From assembly GCA_023426435.1 (NCBI GenBank), contig JAFAAS010000066.1, forward strand, positions 1-58,740: DNA of 58,740 nt, in the 5' to 3' direction. Of the stretch, positions 8,688-16,933 are shown one piece after another. The notes beneath the pieces were generated by a model that saw nothing but the letters and a program-made list of their open reading frames with translations, was not told the origin of the DNA and ran no database searches. Position numbers and translations under genes: made by a program. This stretch comes from Verrucomicrobiota bacterium. Its GTDB lineage: Bacteria > Verrucomicrobiota > Verrucomicrobiia > Opitutales > Opitutaceae. The number at the start of each line of letters is the position of its first letter. The first letter of the stretch is position 1.

Positions 8688-8997
8688 GCCCAAAATCCCC
8701 ACGCTCCCATCGCCCGCTTACCCGATGGAGATTAGCCCGTTTCGAACGGTTCGCCCACAACATCGTCGGCTTCCGCTCCCCAAACGAGACCCTCGGCCGG
8801 AAAAATTCAGTTTATGAAGAGCCGCTTCGAAAATCGGAACTCGCAGGCCGCGGAGAGGTGAAGAAAGCAACTCACCCGCTCCATCCCACTCCTCTGGCTT
8901 CGTGTTCATTCGTGTCCCTTCGTGGTTCCTCATCTGCATGAGTCCGGCTCAGCCCCTCACCAGCACTCGACCATCCACTAACCCCGCCTCCTTCCCC
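8688..8997. other. Intergenic region with one CGTGTCC-type repeat
   Basis: Between the terminator and the next hydrolase gene there is no supported gene. A unit of the CGTGTTCATTCGTGTCCCTTCGTGGTTC-type repeat family occupies about 8899-8930, with the same orientation as the pair at 5871-5943 and again directly upstream of a plus-strand exported hydrolase. Confidence 0.5.
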
Positions 8998-10032
8998 ATG
9001 CGCCGCTTCTTTTTCGCCTTCCTGTTTCTCTTCAGCGCCTTGGCCGCCACATCGCTCGCCGCCGAAAACCTCCGCACTCCCGCCGCCAAGCCGCTTTTCC
9101 GCGATCCCATCTTCGACGGCGCCGCCGACCCCGTCGTTATCTGGAATCCACACGTTCAACGCTGGTGGATGTTCTACACCAACCGCCGCGCCAACGTCCC
9201 CGGCCTCTCCGGCGTCGCCTGGGTTCACGGCACTAAAATCGGCATCGCCGAATCCTCCGACCACGGCACCACGTGGTCCTACCTCGGCACCGCCCACATC
9301 GATCTTCCCGTCGACCTCGCCTCCGCCGAGCCCACGCTGTGGGCGCCCGACGTCATCACCGCGCCCGATGGCACGCATCACATGTTCCTCACCGTCGTCC
9401 CTGGCGTATTTGAAAACTGGCGACATCCCCGCGCGATCGTCCACCTCACCAGCACCGACCTCCGCACCTGGGAAAACCCCCGCCCGCTCTCCCTCGCCTC
9501 CGATCGCGTCATCGACGCCGCCGTATTCCCCCTCCCTTCCGGCGGCTGGCGCCTGTGGTATAACAACGAACGCGACGCCAAATCCATCTACCACGCCGAC
9601 AGCCCCGACCTCGTCACCTGGACCGATCGCGGCAAAACCTCCGGCGTCGGCGATCGCCCCGGCGAAGGCCCCTACGTCTTCCGCTGGCGCAACCGCCACT
9701 GGATGATCGTCGATCTCTGGAAAGGCCTCGGCGTTTACCACTCCCACGACCTTGAAAACTGGATACCGCAATCCGGCGACCTTCTCGCGACGCCCGGACG
9801 CGGCCCCGACGACGGCGTCAACGGCGGTCACGCCTGCGTCGTCGTCAACGAAGCCGAGGATCGCGCCTTCTGCTTTTATTTCACCCATCCCGGCCGCACC
9901 GGCACCATCACGCCTTCCGACCCCAACTCCCTGGATCTGCGCCGCAGCTCCATCCAGGTCGTCGAGCTTCACGAAGCCAACGGCGTTCTCACCTGCGACC
10001 GCGATTCTCCGACTTTCATCAACCTGCGGTGA
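8998..10032 (+). CDS. Exported GH43-like five-bladed propeller hydrolase
   Basis: A 344-residue protein with a clear Sec signal (R-R-F-F-F-A-F-L-F-L-F-S-A-L-A-A, then S-L-A-A-E). The mature part resembles the GH43/GH32/GH62 five-bladed propellers: an early acidic blade motif F-D-G-A-A-D-P-V-V-I-W-N, W-W-M-F-Y-T-N-R, then W-A-P-D-V-I-T-A-P-D-G-T-H-H-M-F, and P-G-E-G-P-Y-V-F-R-W, where the Glu would be the general acid. The length fits one propeller with no accessory domain. Substrate cannot be assigned; an arabinose- or rhamnogalacturonan-side-chain activity would fit the context. ATG 8998 starts the signal peptide. The frame is open upstream to 8902, which is repeat sequence. Confidence 0.82.
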   Translation: MRRFFFAFLFLFSALAATSLAAENLRTPAAKPLFRDPIFDGAADPVVIWNPHVQRWWMFYTNRRANVPGLSGVAWVHGTKIGIAESSDHGTTWSYLGTAHIDLPVDLASAEPTLWAPDVITAPDGTHHMFLTVVPGVFENWRHPRAIVHLTSTDLRTWENPRPLSLASDRVIDAAVFPLPSGGWRLWYNNERDAKSIYHADSPDLVTWTDRGKTSGVGDRPGEGPYVFRWRNRHWMIVDLWKGLGVYHSHDLENWIPQSGDLLATPGRGPDDGVNGGHACVVVNEAEDRAFCFYFTHPGRTGTITPSDPNSLDLRRSSIQVVELHEANGVLTCDRDSPTFINLR

Positions 10033-10673
10033 ACTCCCGCCCCCTCCGGAATCCTCCCTCCTCTTCATCGCTCTCTTTCGTCCAAGCTCCGCCGTCACTT
10101 CGCCAACTCCTCGTCGCTCTCTCCCACAACTCCCAGCGTCTTCAACTCCCCTATATCATATTAAATAATGTCATAGCCGTTGGCCGAATCGGGAAAGCCG
10201 ATTTGAACCACGAAGGCACCGAGCACACAGAGGAAGGCCACGGGATCTCTCTGTGCCTCTGTGGTTCACCTGAAGGGCTATAGTTTTTCTGAAAACGCTC
10301 TATCTCCACCTTCGTCGCGCGCTGATACTGCCGCACCAGCCGCCTGCTCTCGCGGCCAAAATATTCCGACGCGAGCCTCTTCAGCACCGCCTCAAAGCTC
10401 GAATCGTTTCATGGGGTTGGGGGTTCTCCGACACCGAAGTGCACGCCGCCGGCCCAAGCAACAGGCTCGCCCGGCAGCGCACGCTCTCTCTCGTTCGCCA
10501 CCTTCATACCAACCTGCCCAACCCCACCACAACTCATCTCCCTCCACCCCTTTTTCGAGTTCGCCCTTTTCGCCTGCACTTTAACCAGCCTCCGATAGGG
10601 GTTGCCCTCACCCATTCGCTCCGCCCTCCAGCATCCGAAATGGGTGCCCTCCACCGCACTTACCCCATCGCCC
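10033..10673. other. Unresolved intergenic region, possible gene remnants and a repeat
   Basis: About 640 bases with lower GC, an AT-rich patch at 10150-10172, and an inverted repeat-family copy at 10204-10268 (GAACCACGAAGGCACC against a T-G-C-C-T-C-T-G-T-G-G-T-T-C arm). On the minus strand a frame at about 10270-10405 reads F-E-A-V-L-K-R-L-A-S-E-Y-F-G-R-E-S and looks protein-like, but it has no good start: an ATG just upstream is in another frame and stops after six codons. A second minus frame (10408-10617) is not recognisable. Degraded gene remnants are likely. Confidence 0.3.
10204..10268. repeat. Imperfect palindromic intergenic repeat (GGTTC...GAACC arms)
   Basis: Left arm GAACCACGAAGGCACCGAG and right arm C-T-C-T-G-T-G-C-C-T-C-T-G-T-G-G-T-T-C are imperfect inverted copies around a short A/G-rich centre. 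The arms share the T-C-G-T-G-G-T-T-C / C-T-G-T-G-G-T-T-C end with the repeats at 5871, 8899 and 13711. Confidence 0.55.
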
Positions 10674-11060
10674 ATGAGCCTCCACATCGTCCGCCTCGGC
10701 ACCCCACGCCTCCCCCACGAGGGCCTTCGCATCGGCACCGTGCGCCGCCCACCGCGCGGTGTCCCAAAATCCAAATTCTCCGCCGAAAACTGGTATGACG
10801 TCTGGTTCCCCAACCTCGCACCGAGCGTCGCCACCATGAAGCTCGGCCTCTCCGCCGAATCGCCCGCGCAGTGGTCCGCCTTCGCCCGCAAATACAAAGC
10901 CGAGATGTCCACGCCCGCCGCGAAACACGACCTCGCCCTCCTCGCCGCCCTCTCCCACACCACAAACTTCTCCGTCGGCTGCTACTGCGCCGACGAATCC
11001 CGCTGCCACCGCTCACTCCTCCGTCAACTCCTCGCCGACCTCGGCGCCCGTTTCGCGTAA
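10674..11060 (+). CDS. DUF488 family protein
   Basis: A 128-residue protein of the DUF488 family (short YeaO-like form). It shows the N-terminal V-R-L-G-T-P, the central W-Y-D-V-W-F-P-N-L-A-P, the helix A-x-W-x-x-F-A-R-K-Y-K-A-E-M, and the diagnostic C-terminal C-Y-C-A-D-E-S-R-C-H-R-S-L-L motif, whose cysteines may bind a metal or carry redox function. Biochemical role is unknown for the family. ATG 10674 is chosen because the frame upstream to 10602 is not conserved-looking. It is a lone gene between sugar-hydrolase genes. Confidence 0.88.
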   Translation: MSLHIVRLGTPRLPHEGLRIGTVRRPPRGVPKSKFSAENWYDVWFPNLAPSVATMKLGLSAESPAQWSAFARKYKAEMSTPAAKHDLALLAALSHTTNFSVGCYCADESRCHRSLLRQLLADLGARFA

Positions 11061-11368
11061 TCCCCATCCGGATACGCTCACCTATTGTCGTTTCCCACAG
11101 GAAACCTCGATAATTCGGGGCACCTAGCAGCGGTTGTCATTCTGAGCGTAGCGAAGAATCCAGGGCGACGATCGGCCGCGGACGCACACGTGGATTCTTC
11201 GCTGCGCTCAGAATGACAGCCATCATTTGCCATTCGAATTCCTAACGTTACTTGCGGGACAGGACACTAAGAATCCGTGGAGGCATGCCTCCGTGCATGC
11301 CGTTCCCCGCGTCCGCGTAACCCCGCCCCCGAATGGCCATTCGTCGCGGAGGGCGCCCCCCTCGCCTC
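11061..11368. other. Intergenic region between convergent genes containing a long hairpin repeat
   Basis: Separates DUF488 (plus) from the Agenet-tailed exported protein (minus). Its main content is the long inverted repeat at 11135-11218. No gene is supported. Confidence 0.5.
11135..11218. repeat. Inverted repeat of the TCATTCTGAGCG type
   Basis: The arm 11135-11162 (T-G-T-C-A-T-T-C-T-G-A-G-C-G, then A-G-C-G-A-A-G-A-A-T-C-C-A) is the reverse complement of 11191-11218 with one difference over 28 bases, which would be a G-U pair in RNA. The loop is 28 bases. Words of this type are seen as interspersed palindromes in many bacteria. It could act as a bidirectional transcription barrier between the convergent genes. 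Confidence 0.85.
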
Positions 11369-12427
11369 TCACAACCGCTTCAACCGCGACGCATCCACCC
11401 ACTCGTTCTGCTCCTCCGCGAACGCATCGAACTTGATCAGATAAAGTCCGTCCTTCACCGCGCGAATCCGCCCCGGATGCCACTGCTCCAACCTCGGCGT
11501 GCGCAACACGTTCACGTGATCGCCCACTTTCCACTCCGCCGCCGCGGCCGCATCCACCCCACCCGCACCACCCGCCGCACTCCCGCTCGCGCTCACCGCC
11601 CCTTTCGCCGGTATCACGATTTGCACGACAGACTTCACCACCCCGCTCCCGCTCATCAGCGTCACATCTCCCGACCCCGGCGCAAACGTCACCGGCGCCG
11701 TTTTCGCGAGCGGCGTCTTCGTCTGCACGCCCACCACCTCGCGACTCGACACCAACAACGGCACCATCCCGCCGCCCGCATCGAGCCCCACCTTCACTTC
11801 GTAATCCGCCAGCGGCACATCGAGGATGAACCGGTTCGCCCGCTGCCAGTTCAACGCCTTCGTGTAATTCAACGTCCGTGCCGCCGAGCCATCCATCAAG
11901 CTCCCCCGCGGCGTCAGCTCGATCTTCAGCGCCGCATTCTCCGGCAGGCTGTCCGCGCTCGTCCCATCGGAATTGATGAACTCCAACTCGATCGTCCCGC
12001 CAAACCACGCCCGCTCATCCGTGTCGCTCTTCGTCGCCGACACCTTGCCCGACATCTTCAACACAAGCCGCACCGCCGCCCCTTCCGTCGAATCGAAATC
12101 GTGATTGTCCTCTCCTTCCAAATACAACGGCAGCGAATACGCCCGCCCATTGTAATTCGTGCTCCAGTTCGCCTCGCGCACACTGAACTGCCCCGGCGGC
12201 AGCCGCAGCGCAAACGTCCCATCCGTCTTCGTTCGCACATTCAACGACGAGCGCTGTCCCGCATCCGTCGTCCCAAATACCCGGATACCCACTCCGCCCA
12301 GGGGCTCCCCCGACGCCTTCACCGCCACTCCCGTCAAATACCCCTCTCTCACTCCCTGCGCGTGCAGTCCCGCCGCCCACACCAACGACGCCATCACCAT
12401 AACCGTCCGCAATATACGTGGAAGCAT
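11369..12427 (-). CDS. Exported protein with regulatory-like beta domain and Agenet/Tudor-like C-terminus
   Basis: A 352-residue protein starting with a Sec signal (L-P-R-I-L-R-T-V-M-V-M-A-S-L-V-W-A-A, then L-H-A-Q). The N-terminal mature part (about 25-75) looks like a carboxypeptidase-regulatory-like beta sandwich: L-T-G-V-A-V-K-A-S-G-E-P-L-G-G-V, then T-K-T-D-G-T-F-A-L-R-L-P-P-G. After a low-complexity Gly/Ser/Ala linker, the last 55 residues resemble an Agenet/Tudor-type small barrel: W-K-V-G-D-H-V-N-V, W-H-P-G-R-I-R-A-V, Y-L-I-K-F-D, N-E-W-V-D-A-S-R-L. Function is unknown; a surface or periplasmic binding role is an inference. ATG 12427 is chosen because it begins the signal peptide. It is divergent from the GH43 gene. 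Confidence 0.8.
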   Translation of the reverse strand: MLPRILRTVMVMASLVWAAGLHAQGVREGYLTGVAVKASGEPLGGVGIRVFGTTDAGQRSSLNVRTKTDGTFALRLPPGQFSVREANWSTNYNGRAYSLPLYLEGEDNHDFDSTEGAAVRLVLKMSGKVSATKSDTDERAWFGGTIELEFINSDGTSADSLPENAALKIELTPRGSLMDGSAARTLNYTKALNWQRANRFILDVPLADYEVKVGLDAGGGMVPLLVSSREVVGVQTKTPLAKTAPVTFAPGSGDVTLMSGSGVVKSVVQIVIPAKGAVSASGSAAGGAGGVDAAAAAEWKVGDHVNVLRTPRLEQWHPGRIRAVKDGLYLIKFDAFAEEQNEWVDASRLKRL

Positions 12428-12495
12428 GTCGTCTGTATCGAAAAACCCGCGACACCACTCAAGCCAATCCTCCCGCCTCCCACCCCAATCCGACT

Positions 12496-12514
12496 TGTAA
12501 TACATTATATTACA
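12496..12514. promoter_or_regulatory. AT-rich palindrome in a divergent promoter
   Basis: TGTAATA (12496-12502) and TATTACA (12508-12514) are perfect inverted copies around CATTA. It is a rare AT-rich island in GC-rich sequence, between the Agenet-tailed gene (minus) and the GH43 gene (plus), as expected for a promoter-operator region. The cognate regulator is unknown. Confidence 0.45.
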
Positions 12515-12597
12515 TCGCGCCTCCACCGCCACCCGGCTGTTTGACGGTTCAGCATCCCGGCCATTGAGCCCGTCCGATCTCTCGCCCGACTCATCTC

Positions 12598-13602
12598 ATG
12601 CGCTTTCTCCGCTCCTTTCCCCTCCTGCTCTGCTTCGCCGCACCGCTCGTCGCCGCCACCTCCGAACCTAACTGGCCCAACCCCCTCATCCTCCAGCGCG
12701 CCGATCCTTTCATCCACAAGCACACCGACGGTTACTACTACTTCACCGCCACCGTTCCCGAATACGACCGCCTGGAACTCCGCCGCGCTCGGACCATCGC
12801 CGGCCTCGCCACCGCCGAACCCAAAACCATCTGGCACAAACACCCCACCGGCATCATGGGCGCTCACATCTGGGCCCCCGAACTCCATCACATCGACGGC
12901 AAATGGTTCATCTACTTCGCCGCCGGCGAAGCCGAAAAGATCTGGAACATCCGCATCTACGTCCTCGAAAACGCCTCCGCCAATCCCCTCGAGGGCGACT
13001 GGATCGAACGCGGCCAGCTCAAAACCAACTGGGAATCCTTCGCCCTCGACGCCACCACGTTCGAACACCGCGGCACCCGCTACCTCGTCTGGGCTCAGCG
13101 CGATCCCGCCGTCAAAAACAACACCGACCTCTATATCGCCAAAATGGATACGCCCACATCCATCACCGACCGGCAGGTCCTCCTCTCGCGCCCCGAATAC
13201 GACTGGGAAAAAGTCCGCTACGCCGTCAACGAGGGCCCCGCCGTCCTCATCCGCCACAACCGCATCTGGATCGCCTTCTCTGCCGCCGGCACCGGCCCCG
13301 AATACTGCGTCGGCCTGCTCTCCGCCGACGAATCCTCCGACCCGCTCGATCCGAAATCCTGGACCAAATCCTCCGCGCCGGTCTTCGCCACCAGCGAAGA
13401 AAACAACATCTTCGGCCCCGGCCACAACAGCTTCACCGTCGCCGAAGACGGCGTCACCGACCTGCTCGTGTATCACGCCCGCAACTACCGCGACATCCCC
13501 GGCGACCCGCTCCGCGACCCCAACCGCCACACCCGCGTCCAACCCCTCTCCTGGACCCCCGACGGCACCCCCAATTTCGGCGTGCCGAATCCCGAAAGAT
13601 GA
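12598..13602 (+). CDS. Exported GH43 family glycosidase (arabinofuranosidase-like)
   Basis: A 334-residue protein: Sec signal (R-F-L-R-S-F-P-L-L-L-C-F-A-A-P-L-V-A-A), then a single GH43 five-bladed propeller. The catalytic base lies in Q-R-A-D-P-F-I-H-K, followed by D-G-Y-Y-Y-F-T-A-T; the modulating acidic residue is expected in the W-A-P-E-L-H-H-I-D-G-K-W segment or nearby; the general acid is in V-N-E-G-P-A-V-L-I-R. The E-Y-D-R-L-E-L-R-R-A segment is typical of arabinofuranosidase-like GH43 members. It would remove arabinose from arabinan side chains outside the cytoplasm. A palindrome and repeat cluster follow the stop. Confidence 0.92.
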   Translation: MRFLRSFPLLLCFAAPLVAATSEPNWPNPLILQRADPFIHKHTDGYYYFTATVPEYDRLELRRARTIAGLATAEPKTIWHKHPTGIMGAHIWAPELHHIDGKWFIYFAAGEAEKIWNIRIYVLENASANPLEGDWIERGQLKTNWESFALDATTFEHRGTRYLVWAQRDPAVKNNTDLYIAKMDTPTSITDRQVLLSRPEYDWEKVRYAVNEGPAVLIRHNRIWIAFSAAGTGPEYCVGLLSADESSDPLDPKSWTKSSAPVFATSEENNIFGPGHNSFTVAEDGVTDLLVYHARNYRDIPGDPLRDPNRHTRVQPLSWTPDGTPNFGVPNPER

Positions 13603-13606
13603 TCTG

Positions 13607-13813
13607 TAGGGCGGGGTCTCCCCACCCCGCCGCCCCACCTCCCGTTCATTTTTTTGCGCCTTCTGCGCCTTTTTGCGGCCACACCATCCGTCAGATCGGA
13701 AGAACCGATCGAACCACCAAGACACCGCGACACAAAAGAAGCCCACCGGTTTTCTCTGTGCCTCTGTGCCTTGTTCGTCCCGATACCTATCGATCTTTCG
13801 ATCCGACCGCGCC
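13607..13813. repeat. Repeat cluster between convergent genes
   Basis: Three repeat types are packed here. GGCGGGGT (13610-13617) pairs with ACCCCGCC (13624-13631). A T-rich unit (T-T-T-T-T-T-G-C-G-C-C-T-T-C-T-G-C-G-C-C) follows at 13650-13682. An imperfect palindrome has arms G-A-A-C-C-A-C-C-A-A-G-A-C-A-C-C (13711-) and C-T-C-T-G-T-G-C-C-T-C-T-G-T-G-C-C (13754-), related to the copy at 10204. No gene is supported. Confidence 0.65.
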
Positions 13814-16567
13814 TCACCCTCTCGGCATCGCGTCCGGCACCAACGCCAGGCATTCCATCGCCGCGAGCCCCCACTGCGCCGACCCATTCGTCGAAACCCA
13901 CCGCGCCTCCTCCACCGGCCGCAACACCTCCGGCCCCTCCACCAGCGTCGTCTCGAGCTTCGGCTTCCGCCCGCGCCCTTCGCTTCCTTCCGCGCCGTGA
14001 AACTCCTTCCACGCGCGCCGCGCCAGCTCCGGATCGTTCTTCAGCTTCGCCGCAAACGCCGTCAGCCGCGAATGCCCTTGCTGCAAACTGATCCCGCGCA
14101 ACGGCGCCCCAAACCTCTTCGCCTGCTCCTCCGCCGGCGCGTTATACCACACGCAGTAATCCAGCCACGCCTGCGTGAACTCCGGCACGTCTAGCAACTC
14201 CACAAGTTCGGCGCACACTTCGACCAGCCCGAACACCGCGCTCAAATGCGACACATTCGGACGCTCGAACTCGCTCTTCGCGAAGGCCGCCGTGTCCAGA
14301 TTCATCCGCGCCCCGCCCGTGAAAAACCCGAGCGGCTGCGCCCCGATGCCCCGCATGCTCGCGATCAATCGCTCCCGCGACTTCGCATCGCCCGTGCGCT
14401 CCCACTCGGTCAACCACGCACCCGCCAACGACCCCCAGTCCGTTCCGAAGCCCGCATAAACTTCCGTCGCATTCGGATCCGCCGCGGTCACGCGGTCCCG
14501 CGCCACTTTCCGATTCGCCTGCACCATCGCCAGCGCCCGCCCGGCCTCCACCTGCTCGCGCATCAAATCGCCCACGCGCTCGTCGCCCGTGAGATAATAA
14601 TAATACCGGCGATTCACCGCCGTGCTGATCCGCAACTGCTTCGCCGAACAGCCCCAGTGCAACACATTGTGCCGCGACCCGAGCGGCGCGAAACGCCCGA
14701 TGTGATGCACGTCCACTTCCCCCGTGTGCCGCGTCATCGCCTCCGCGAAACGAAACACATCCGCCCGCCCGGTCCGCAGGAAATACATCCACAACCAGAT
14801 GTCCGTCGACAGCTCCGAGTTGTCCCACGCGAAACCGCCTACGTCGTATTTCCATTCGTGACGATCCGCATCGTAGCTGTGCATCACGTCACCAAAATTC
14901 CAATACCCATACCACCGCCGCTGCTCCTGCTGCTTCACGTAGAAATCGAAGGTCCACGCGAGCTGCTCCTCGATCGCCGCCCGTTCCGGCGTCGACCGAT
15001 CCTCCGGCGTCCACAATCCGCCAAACACCCCCGCCGCGCTCAACGCACCCGGTCGCGCCACGATCGTCGGCGGCGTCCGCACGATCTTCGCCAGCTCCGC
15101 CAGCTGCTCTCCGCGCGGCGTCGCCGCCAGCGCCCACACATACAGCTCGCTCGTCCGCGCCACGCCTTCCGGCACATCATAGCCGGGCTCGTAGTCCTCA
15201 TACGTGATCTCCAGCGCATCGAGCTGCTTCTCGTAGGTATCCTGGCCCATGCCGTCGTGATACCCGCGCAAATCCATCGGCCCCGCCTCCGGCGCCCACA
15301 ACCACATCGTCACTTCCGCCGCATCCGTCGCCGCGCCGCGAATATCCAATTGCCCCGGATAACTCTGCCAGAAATTCCGCACGCCAAACGCCACGCCGCC
15401 ATCCGGCGTTCCCACATAACCCATCCCGCCCGCCCGCTGCCCGCGCGCCGCGCTGATCCACGTTTGTCCTTCTTTCGTCCGTTTCCGCAGTTCGAACCCG
15501 TCACAGTTCGGCTGATACAAGGTCCAGTCGCTCCACGCCGGAATCCAATGCAGCCGCTTGCTCACGTTCTCCGGCCACGTGGCGATCGCCGGCGTCGCCT
15601 CGCCCGCCCGCTGCGCATTCTTCACCGGCGCCCCGGGATCGCGCCGCAATCCCGTCAGCCCTCGCACCGCCTCGACGAAAAGTCCGTCGTCCTGACCCGA
15701 GAACCGCACATGCCGGTCGTGCAACTCACCGCGCAACGGCACCTGAAAACGCAGCCCCAGCCCGCGCACGAAATCCTTCCTCTCGTCCCCATCGTAAACG
15801 ATCGTGTGCAATACCCGCACCGCATCGCCGCCCGCATAGAAATACATCCGCACCACAAACGGCAGCCACGCGCCGCGCCCGCCATTCTCCACCGCCGCAT
15901 GCTTGCCTTCCACCTTCACCACCGCCCGCACCGGCCCGCTCTGCTCGAGCGTCACGTTCCCAATTTCACCGGAAAATTCCTCCACCGCCGCATCCACCGC
16001 TGCGCTGCCTTGTCGCAACAACACCAACTTCCCCGCGCGTAGAACTTCTTTCCCTTCGCGCGCAATCACCGGCACCAGCTCGCGCCCGCGCTTCGCCACG
16101 CGCACTTGCATCACGCCCGTGTCGATCTCGATCGCGTCCGCCGTCTCCTTCGCGCTCAAGGCCCGCGCCGGCGCGGCCGACGAACCCGGCACCACCTCGA
16201 AGCTCTCGCTCATCCCTTCTCCCGCCGGCACGGCATGCGCCGTCCACTTCAACGATCCATCCGGCCAGGTCGCCAGCGGCCAGCTCTGCACCGGCAGCGC
16301 CGCCCCATTCGCTCCTTTCAACGCAAAGGTCGTTCCCGCCGCCTGCGTCCCACGCGCCCACGCCGTGCCCCACGTCACACCCGGTTGCACTTTCGGCGCC
16401 ACTCCATCGAGCCAGCCCGCCTCGCCGGGCCTCCCACGGCCTCGCGTGCCCACCACCGCCGCGCCGGCATTCGTCTGCGCTTCCACCCGCCACGTCGCCA
16501 CGATCTGCGCCGCCGCCGCCGCAATCGCCGAATTCTTCACAAACTGACGTCGAGTAATGGAGCTCAT
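13814..16567 (-). CDS. Tat-exported exo-rhamnogalacturonan lyase, YetA/PL26-like
   Basis: A 917-residue protein with a twin-arginine signal (I-T-R-R-Q-F-V-K-N-S-A, then alanine-rich core). It matches the PcRGLX/YetA-like exo-polysaccharide lyase architecture: N-terminal RIFT-barrel region with V-T-W-G-T-A-W-A-R-G and P-V-Q-S-W-P-L-A-T-W-P-D-G-S-L-K-W, a central beta sandwich (E-F-S-G-E-I-G-N-V-T-L-E-Q-S-G-P-V), and a C-terminal alpha/alpha toroid with H-H-I-G-R-F-A-P-L-G-S-R-H. Characterised relatives (family PL26) release unsaturated galacturonosyl-rhamnose from rhamnogalacturonan-I. ATG 16567 gives the compact Tat leader; an upstream ATG (16591) is possible. It is downstream of rhaM in the same orientation with a 51-base gap, so the two are probably co-transcribed and the product rhamnose meets its mutarotase. 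Confidence 0.88.
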   Translation of the reverse strand: MSSITRRQFVKNSAIAAAAAQIVATWRVEAQTNAGAAVVGTRGRGRPGEAGWLDGVAPKVQPGVTWGTAWARGTQAAGTTFALKGANGAALPVQSWPLATWPDGSLKWTAHAVPAGEGMSESFEVVPGSSAAPARALSAKETADAIEIDTGVMQVRVAKRGRELVPVIAREGKEVLRAGKLVLLRQGSAAVDAAVEEFSGEIGNVTLEQSGPVRAVVKVEGKHAAVENGGRGAWLPFVVRMYFYAGGDAVRVLHTIVYDGDERKDFVRGLGLRFQVPLRGELHDRHVRFSGQDDGLFVEAVRGLTGLRRDPGAPVKNAQRAGEATPAIATWPENVSKRLHWIPAWSDWTLYQPNCDGFELRKRTKEGQTWISAARGQRAGGMGYVGTPDGGVAFGVRNFWQSYPGQLDIRGAATDAAEVTMWLWAPEAGPMDLRGYHDGMGQDTYEKQLDALEITYEDYEPGYDVPEGVARTSELYVWALAATPRGEQLAELAKIVRTPPTIVARPGALSAAGVFGGLWTPEDRSTPERAAIEEQLAWTFDFYVKQQEQRRWYGYWNFGDVMHSYDADRHEWKYDVGGFAWDNSELSTDIWLWMYFLRTGRADVFRFAEAMTRHTGEVDVHHIGRFAPLGSRHNVLHWGCSAKQLRISTAVNRRYYYYLTGDERVGDLMREQVEAGRALAMVQANRKVARDRVTAADPNATEVYAGFGTDWGSLAGAWLTEWERTGDAKSRERLIASMRGIGAQPLGFFTGGARMNLDTAAFAKSEFERPNVSHLSAVFGLVEVCAELVELLDVPEFTQAWLDYCVWYNAPAEEQAKRFGAPLRGISLQQGHSRLTAFAAKLKNDPELARRAWKEFHGAEGSEGRGRKPKLETTLVEGPEVLRPVEEARWVSTNGSAQWGLAAMECLALVPDAMPRG

Positions 16568-16618
16568 AGAAAATAAAGAAAAGTGATCCAACGCTTCCGC
16601 ACCGCCAACGGTGCCGCC

Positions 16619-16933
16619 TCAATCCAGGTGAAACACCTCGCGCAGTTCCACCGACACCGGACTCGCGTCCGCATTGCTCGGCATCACGTCGCCCATGTGC
16701 TTCCACCAACGCTGACACTCGGGCGTCTGCGCGATCGCGTTCCACCGCGCCTCGTCCTCGATTTCCACATACGCGAACAACTGCCGGGTCTGCGGATGCA
16801 AAAAGATCGAGTAGTTGTGCGCACCATGCGCCTTCAACACCCGCTCCAGCTCCGGCCAGATCGGACGGTGCCGCCGCTCGTATTCCTGTTCCTTGCCGGC
16901 ATCGACCGACATCACGAATGCTTTGCGAATCAT
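16619..16933 (-). CDS. rhaM: L-rhamnose mutarotase
   Basis: A 104-residue protein of exactly the RhaM size. It carries the residues known from the Escherichia coli enzyme at the same numbers: Y18, H22 (the catalytic His in R-R-H-R-P-I-W-P-E-L), Y41, and W76-W77 in C-Q-R-W-W-K-H-M. It interconverts the alpha and beta anomers of L-rhamnose to speed entry into catabolism. It is cytosolic with no signal. It is the first gene of a rhaM-PL26 lyase pair and is divergent from the LacI-family regulator, which makes control of rhamnose/rhamnogalacturonan use by that regulator likely. Confidence 0.96.
   Translation of the reverse strand: MIRKAFVMSVDAGKEQEYERRHRPIWPELERVLKAHGAHNYSIFLHPQTRQLFAYVEIEDEARWNAIAQTPECQRWWKHMGDVMPSNADASPVSVELREVFHLD

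Noticed and set aside
10409..10963. A 184-codon minus-strand frame across the DUF488 gene
   Set aside because: Most of it is antisense to the DUF488 coding region, and the remainder has no recognisable family.
13610..13660. Intrinsic terminator after the GH43 gene
   Set aside because: The 8-bp hairpin is about 16-20 bases away from the T run, too far for a standard terminator; it is better described as part of the repeat cluster.
14246..16042. A 598-codon frame antisense to the exo-rhamnogalacturonan lyase
   Set aside because: Low-complexity Arg/His/Pro composition; the opposite strand has a Tat signal and family motifs.
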